Assembly: GCA_021736965.1 (NCBI GenBank) | Contig: JAIPEV010000056.1 | Coordinates: forward strand, 1 to 9,707 | Origin: Halanaerobiales bacterium | GTDB lineage: Bacteria; Bacillota; Halanaerobiia; Halanaerobiales; M55B127 | Length of the DNA: 9,707 nt | Direction: 5' to 3' | Part shown: positions 7,515-9,707 of the stretch, piece after piece | Layout of the letters: each line of letters starts with the position of its first letter | Position numbering within the stretch: position 1 is the first letter of the stretch | Translations under genes and position numbers: made by a program | The notes under the pieces: model-generated | What the model saw: the letters and a program-made list of their open reading frames with translations, nothing else | Told to the model about the DNA's origin: nothing | Databases searched by the model: none

Positions 7515-7523
7515 TCACCTCCT
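7515..7523 (-). promoter_or_regulatory. Ribosome binding site deciding the ATT start of tetR
   Basis: AGGAGGTGA on the minus strand is a near-perfect anti-16S match. Nine bases separate AGGAGG from ATT 7508, which is in frame with the helix-turn-helix. The GTG embedded at 7518-7516 overlaps the binding site itself and runs into a stop after four codons, so it cannot be the start. Confidence 0.75.
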
Positions 7524-7536
7524 ATACATTATTTTG

Positions 7537-7557
7537 TTTAGACCACCTTGGTCAAAA
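7537..7557. promoter_or_regulatory. Operator-like palindrome O2 over the tetR transcription start
   Basis: The core GACCA-N3-TGGTC (7541-7553) is palindromic, with symmetry continuing in flanking T and A bases after one mismatch. It covers the predicted start point (about 7553) of the minus-strand transcript. Its half-site TTGACCA is shared with the palindrome at 7572-7588, which argues that the same protein, most simply the adjacent TetR repressor, binds both. Confidence 0.7.
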
Positions 7558-7559
7558 CC

Positions 7560-7588
7560 AGTATATCATTATTGACTAAACTGGTCAA
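7560..7588 (-). promoter_or_regulatory. Sigma-A promoter of the tetR-ABC operon
   Basis: On the minus strand TTGACC (7588-7583) and TATACT (7565-7560) are separated by exactly 17 bases. Each hexamer matches the consensus at five of six positions. The start point should be near 7553, giving a leader of about 45 bases. This is the best promoter in the window, and its placement inside two palindromes is typical of an autoregulated repressor operon. Confidence 0.8.
7572..7588. promoter_or_regulatory. Operator-like palindrome O1 over the tetR -35 element
   Basis: TTGACTAAACTGGTCAA has five-base outer arms (TTGAC and GTCAA) in perfect symmetry and an inner A-T pair. It contains the whole -35 hexamer of the minus-strand promoter. 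A bound dimer would block RNA polymerase. It shares the TTGACCA half-site with the second palindrome. Confidence 0.7.
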
Positions 7589-7599
7589 TTACAAAACTT

Positions 7600-8320
7600 A
7601 CATTATTACTATTAGATTTATAATAATATATATAAGTATTATTTTTGCCAAGGTTAAATCTAATAATCAGACAGTTTACAAGTATTATGGTTTTAATTAA
7701 GCTTCTATTTTATATGTTTTTTTAAAATGGCTTACATATGATTAGGTCTTGGTCACATAATTATAAAGTACAATATTATGAAAGTATAACTTTAGTTTAA
7801 TGATATGTATTTAGATACCATAATAAACAACACCGGGTAACTTTTTAATAAGATTGTAGATTTGAAGTTTGTATGACAAGAGAAGTATTCTAAATTTATA
7901 AGATTATTAAAGTCTAGAGGGTTAAAATAGGCGATATTGATGAATAAAATCAGAGTATTAAGAATATTAGTAGGACACCTGTAATAATTATGGATTCAAA
8001 AAAAGTTTATTTTTATTACCAAAACGTTATATAATTAATATAAGGATAATATATTAAAATTTTACAAACAAATTATAGACTATAATCTATTTAATAAAAA
8101 TTTTTTGATTAAAAAAAGAATATGATAATAGTTTATGTTTTAAAATCCTAATGTTTGGTTTTTTTAGATTAAGTTACTAGTATGGCTTATATAAATTTTA
8201 CGTTTTATATTCCTATGAAAAATAACTGGTCAAATATGTAGCCTATAGAACTTATGATAACATTAATTATTTGATAATTATGCTGTGAACTAATATTACC
8301 AAAAATATTTTTAATGGTTT
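7600..8320. other. Gene-free divergent spacer
   Basis: This stretch separates the tetR promoter from the promoter of the rightward genes. I see no open frame of useful length, no RNA gene and no terminator. Two shorter items stand out weakly: an AT-rich palindrome at 8264-8280 (TAATTAT-TTG-ATAATTA), and a plus-strand run near 7900-7980 that looks faintly coding but is broken by stops. Such a long gene-free gap is unusual for a compact genome and may be relic DNA. Confidence 0.5.
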
Positions 8321-8323
8321 CGC

Positions 8324-8340
8324 TTACAAAAAAGTTGTAA
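8324..8340. promoter_or_regulatory. Dyad over the -35 of the 4Fe-4S/P-type ATPase operon
   Basis: TTACAA (8324-8329) and TTGTAA (8335-8340) are perfect inverted copies separated by five bases. The right arm is also the proposed -35 hexamer, so a protein bound here would block the promoter. The arm spacing does not fit the copper-repressor CopY box (TACA-N2-TGTA). The regulator is unknown. Confidence 0.35.
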
Positions 8341-8364
8341 TTCATTTTGAAAAGAAATTATAAT
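8335..8364 (+). promoter_or_regulatory. Candidate promoter of the 4Fe-4S/P-type ATPase operon
   Basis: TTGTAA (8335-8340) and a perfect TATAAT (8359-8364) are separated by 18 bases. The start point would be near 8371, giving a leader of about 73 bases before ATG 8444. The -10 is ideal and the -35 moderate. It is the best plus-strand candidate I found immediately ahead of the gene. Confidence 0.5.
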
Positions 8365-8443
8365 GTTTTAGGAAACCAGATAAAAATTTAGTTTATAAAA
8401 ATAATTTATTTTGATTATAAAATTTAAAATAAGGAGATAAATA

Positions 8444-9532
8444 ATGAAAAAACAAACTGCTTTATTTTGGTTGAAAATAACATTAATAATATATATTTTA
8501 GCAACAATATTTGTTGCAAGTTTAAACTACGGTATGCAAAATATTGTATCACCAAAACAAGCTAAAGTAATACATCAAATATATAAAATATTTGAAAATG
8601 AATTTAAGATAAGCTTGATTTTAATCTGTTCTTTTTTAAGTTGGCAGGTCTTAAAAAAACAAAAAAATAATAAATTACAGAAAATAAATTTAATTGCATT
8701 TTCAACGACTGCTTTATTTATACATGGTATTATACCTTGGTTATTAAATAACCGTGAATTATACTACTTTTTTATGCCGCTTCCCTGGTCAAGTCTGGGA
8801 CTTCAATTATTGGATAGTACTTCTACATATTATACACAGCAACTTAATTTGTGGGGAGTTAGTGGAATATTCATTGCGGTTGTTTTCTTTTTAATATCAA
8901 ATGGTGTAGTTTTATTAGGAACTTTAATGATCGGTAGGCGTTGGCAGTGTTCTTATCTTTGTATGTTAAATGGGTTTGTTTCAGAAATTTGGTCTAAAGT
9001 CTTTCCTATATTTGGCAAAAAGAAGAAAATAAGTAGTAATTTGCTTAAGTTTTTAAATGTATTTCGTTGGATTATGTTAGGACTTTCATTAATTTTAACA
9101 ACTTGGTGGTTATTTCGTATATTTGGTATACCAATCAAAGGTAGTAAAGAATTTATAAGTGAGTTTGAGGTTATAAAATATCTTTCTCTTGAGTTATTAA
9201 TGATGATGTTTTTATGGATTATCTGGACAGGTAGAGGTTATTGTTATTATTGTCCTCTAGGGGCTTTTTTGTCTTTAATCAGTAAAGTAATCGGCCAAAA
9301 AATTAAAACAGACAATACTCACTGTATTAATTGTAATCAATGTACACAAAGATGCCCGATGTCTATAGATATAGCAAAAGCTGCTAGCAAAGGTAAAGCA
9401 GTTAATAATTTGAGATGTGTAGGCTGTGGTCACTGTATTGATATCTGTCCGACCAGGACTTTAAGCTATGAAACCCATTTCATAAAATGGTGGAGAACGA
9501 AATTTAATCATCCAATAGTGAAAAAAGATTAA
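8444..9532 (+). CDS. Membrane-bound 2x[4Fe-4S] protein, NapH/NosR/CcoG-like
   Basis: This 362-residue polytopic protein has a C-terminal ferredoxin domain. Hydrophobic segments lie near 10-30, 55-70, 82-100, 140-163, 205-225 and 248-262. The two cysteine signatures that bind [4Fe-4S] clusters are complete: C294-C297-C300-C304-Pro and C325-C328-C331-C335-Pro. Two extra cysteine pairs occur in the NapH-type arrangement next to membrane helices: GRRWQCSYLC (C169, C173) and GRGYCYYCPLG (C267, C270). Proteins of this class pass electrons across or along the membrane; CcoG relatives have been linked to copper reduction. No flavin-binding motif is obvious. The ATG at 8444 lies seven bases after AAGGAG. 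The next gene begins 31 bases after the stop and encodes a metal-transporting ATPase, so a role in metal redox handling or electron supply is plausible but inferred. Confidence 0.88.
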   Translation: MKKQTALFWLKITLIIYILATIFVASLNYGMQNIVSPKQAKVIHQIYKIFENEFKISLILICSFLSWQVLKKQKNNKLQKINLIAFSTTALFIHGIIPWLLNNRELYYFFMPLPWSSLGLQLLDSTSTYYTQQLNLWGVSGIFIAVVFFLISNGVVLLGTLMIGRRWQCSYLCMLNGFVSEIWSKVFPIFGKKKKISSNLLKFLNVFRWIMLGLSLILTTWWLFRIFGIPIKGSKEFISEFEVIKYLSLELLMMMFLWIIWTGRGYCYYCPLGAFLSLISKVIGQKIKTDNTHCINCNQCTQRCPMSIDIAKAASKGKAVNNLRCVGCGHCIDICPTRTLSYETHFIKWWRTKFNHPIVKKD

Positions 9533-9563
9533 CTAATAAAAATAAAATAGGGAGGTATAATTA

Positions 9564-9707
9564 ATGAATCATCAAAAAATGTTAAAGGATTTTAAAAAAA
9601 GATTCAAGATATCTTTAATTATTATGGCACCAATTCTAGTACTTTCACCCATGCTTCAGGCATTTTTTGGCTACAGTATTGATTTTACAGGTAGTGAATA
9701 CCTTTTA
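9564..9707 (+). CDS. Heavy-metal P-type ATPase, CopB-like N-terminus (cut by window end)
   Basis: Only the first 48 codons are present and the frame is open to the window edge. The protein begins MNHQKMLKDFKKRFKISLII and continues with PILVLSPMLQAFFG. A short hydrophilic start of the type H-x-x-M-x-x-D-F-x-x-R-F, then a first helix ending in LSPM, is the characteristic opening of CopB-type copper or silver exporting P1B ATPases as I know them. CopB proteins often carry a His-rich extension before this point, which is nearly absent here (one His). The catalytic DKTGT, the CPH-type metal site and the ATP-binding domain would lie beyond the window. ATG 9564 follows GGAGGT by seven bases. It is evidently co-transcribed with the 4Fe-4S gene upstream. 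The exact metal is uncertain. Confidence 0.7.
   Translation, partial: MNHQKMLKDFKKRFKISLIIMAPILVLSPMLQAFFGYSIDFTGSEYLL

Noticed and set aside
8254..8282. Fur-like iron box (TGATAAC and TGATAATTATG strings)
   Set aside because: Only about two-thirds of the consensus positions match and the DNA is extremely AT-rich, so chance is sufficient.
8953..9138. Minus-strand open frame of 61 codons inside the 4Fe-4S gene
   Set aside because: It lies wholly within the well-supported plus-strand gene and shows no protein-like features.

Overview
The window is very AT-rich DNA with strong AGGAGG-type ribosome binding sites, sigma-A-like promoters and tightly packed genes separated by long, AT-rich, gene-free stretches. 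This fits a low-GC Gram-positive-lineage anaerobe of the Clostridia/Halanaerobia type. A bacterial-type 2x[4Fe-4S] membrane protein beside a CopB-like P-type ATPase fits an anaerobe. The genus cannot be fixed from sequence alone; Halanaerobiales is a guess from general gene style.

Layout. (1) 1-440 has no intact gene. (2) 493-3692, minus strand: a four-gene ABC-2 export operon in the order ATPase, permease A, permease B, 67-residue membrane protein. Gaps are 1-15 bases, and a stem-loop lies past its 3' end. A candidate promoter with an adjacent near-perfect 22-base palindrome lies about 180-235 bases upstream of the ATPase start. (3) 3738-4329 is a gene-free spacer with a coding-like relic. 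(4) 4330-7508, minus strand: a second, unrelated export operon made of a TetR-family repressor, an ABC ATPase and a large duplicated permease of the 'polyketide antibiotic exporter' type. It has a textbook promoter (TTGACC-N17-TATACT) carrying two palindromes, one over the -35 and one over the start point. (5) About 7600-8330 is a gene-free divergent spacer. (6) 8444 to the window end, plus strand: a NapH/CcoG-like membrane 4Fe-4S protein, then the N-terminus of a CopB-type heavy-metal P-type ATPase that is cut by the window edge.

How they work together. The TetR repressor probably shuts off its own operon until a toxic ligand binds it; the ATPase and duplicated permease would then expel that compound. 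The four-gene operon is a heteromeric ABC-2 exporter with no regulator gene beside it. The 4Fe-4S/P-type ATPase pair may couple membrane electron transfer to metal handling, by loose analogy with CcoG and copper ATPases.

Most noteworthy: the TetR gene has no ATG, GTG or TTG start ahead of its DNA-binding domain. The only well-placed start is ATT at 7508, nine bases after a perfect AGGAGG. Conventional gene calling would begin at TTG 7325 and lose the whole helix-turn-helix. No strikingly new multi-gene system is evident; the novelty is mostly in regulation and in the 4Fe-4S/CopB pairing.
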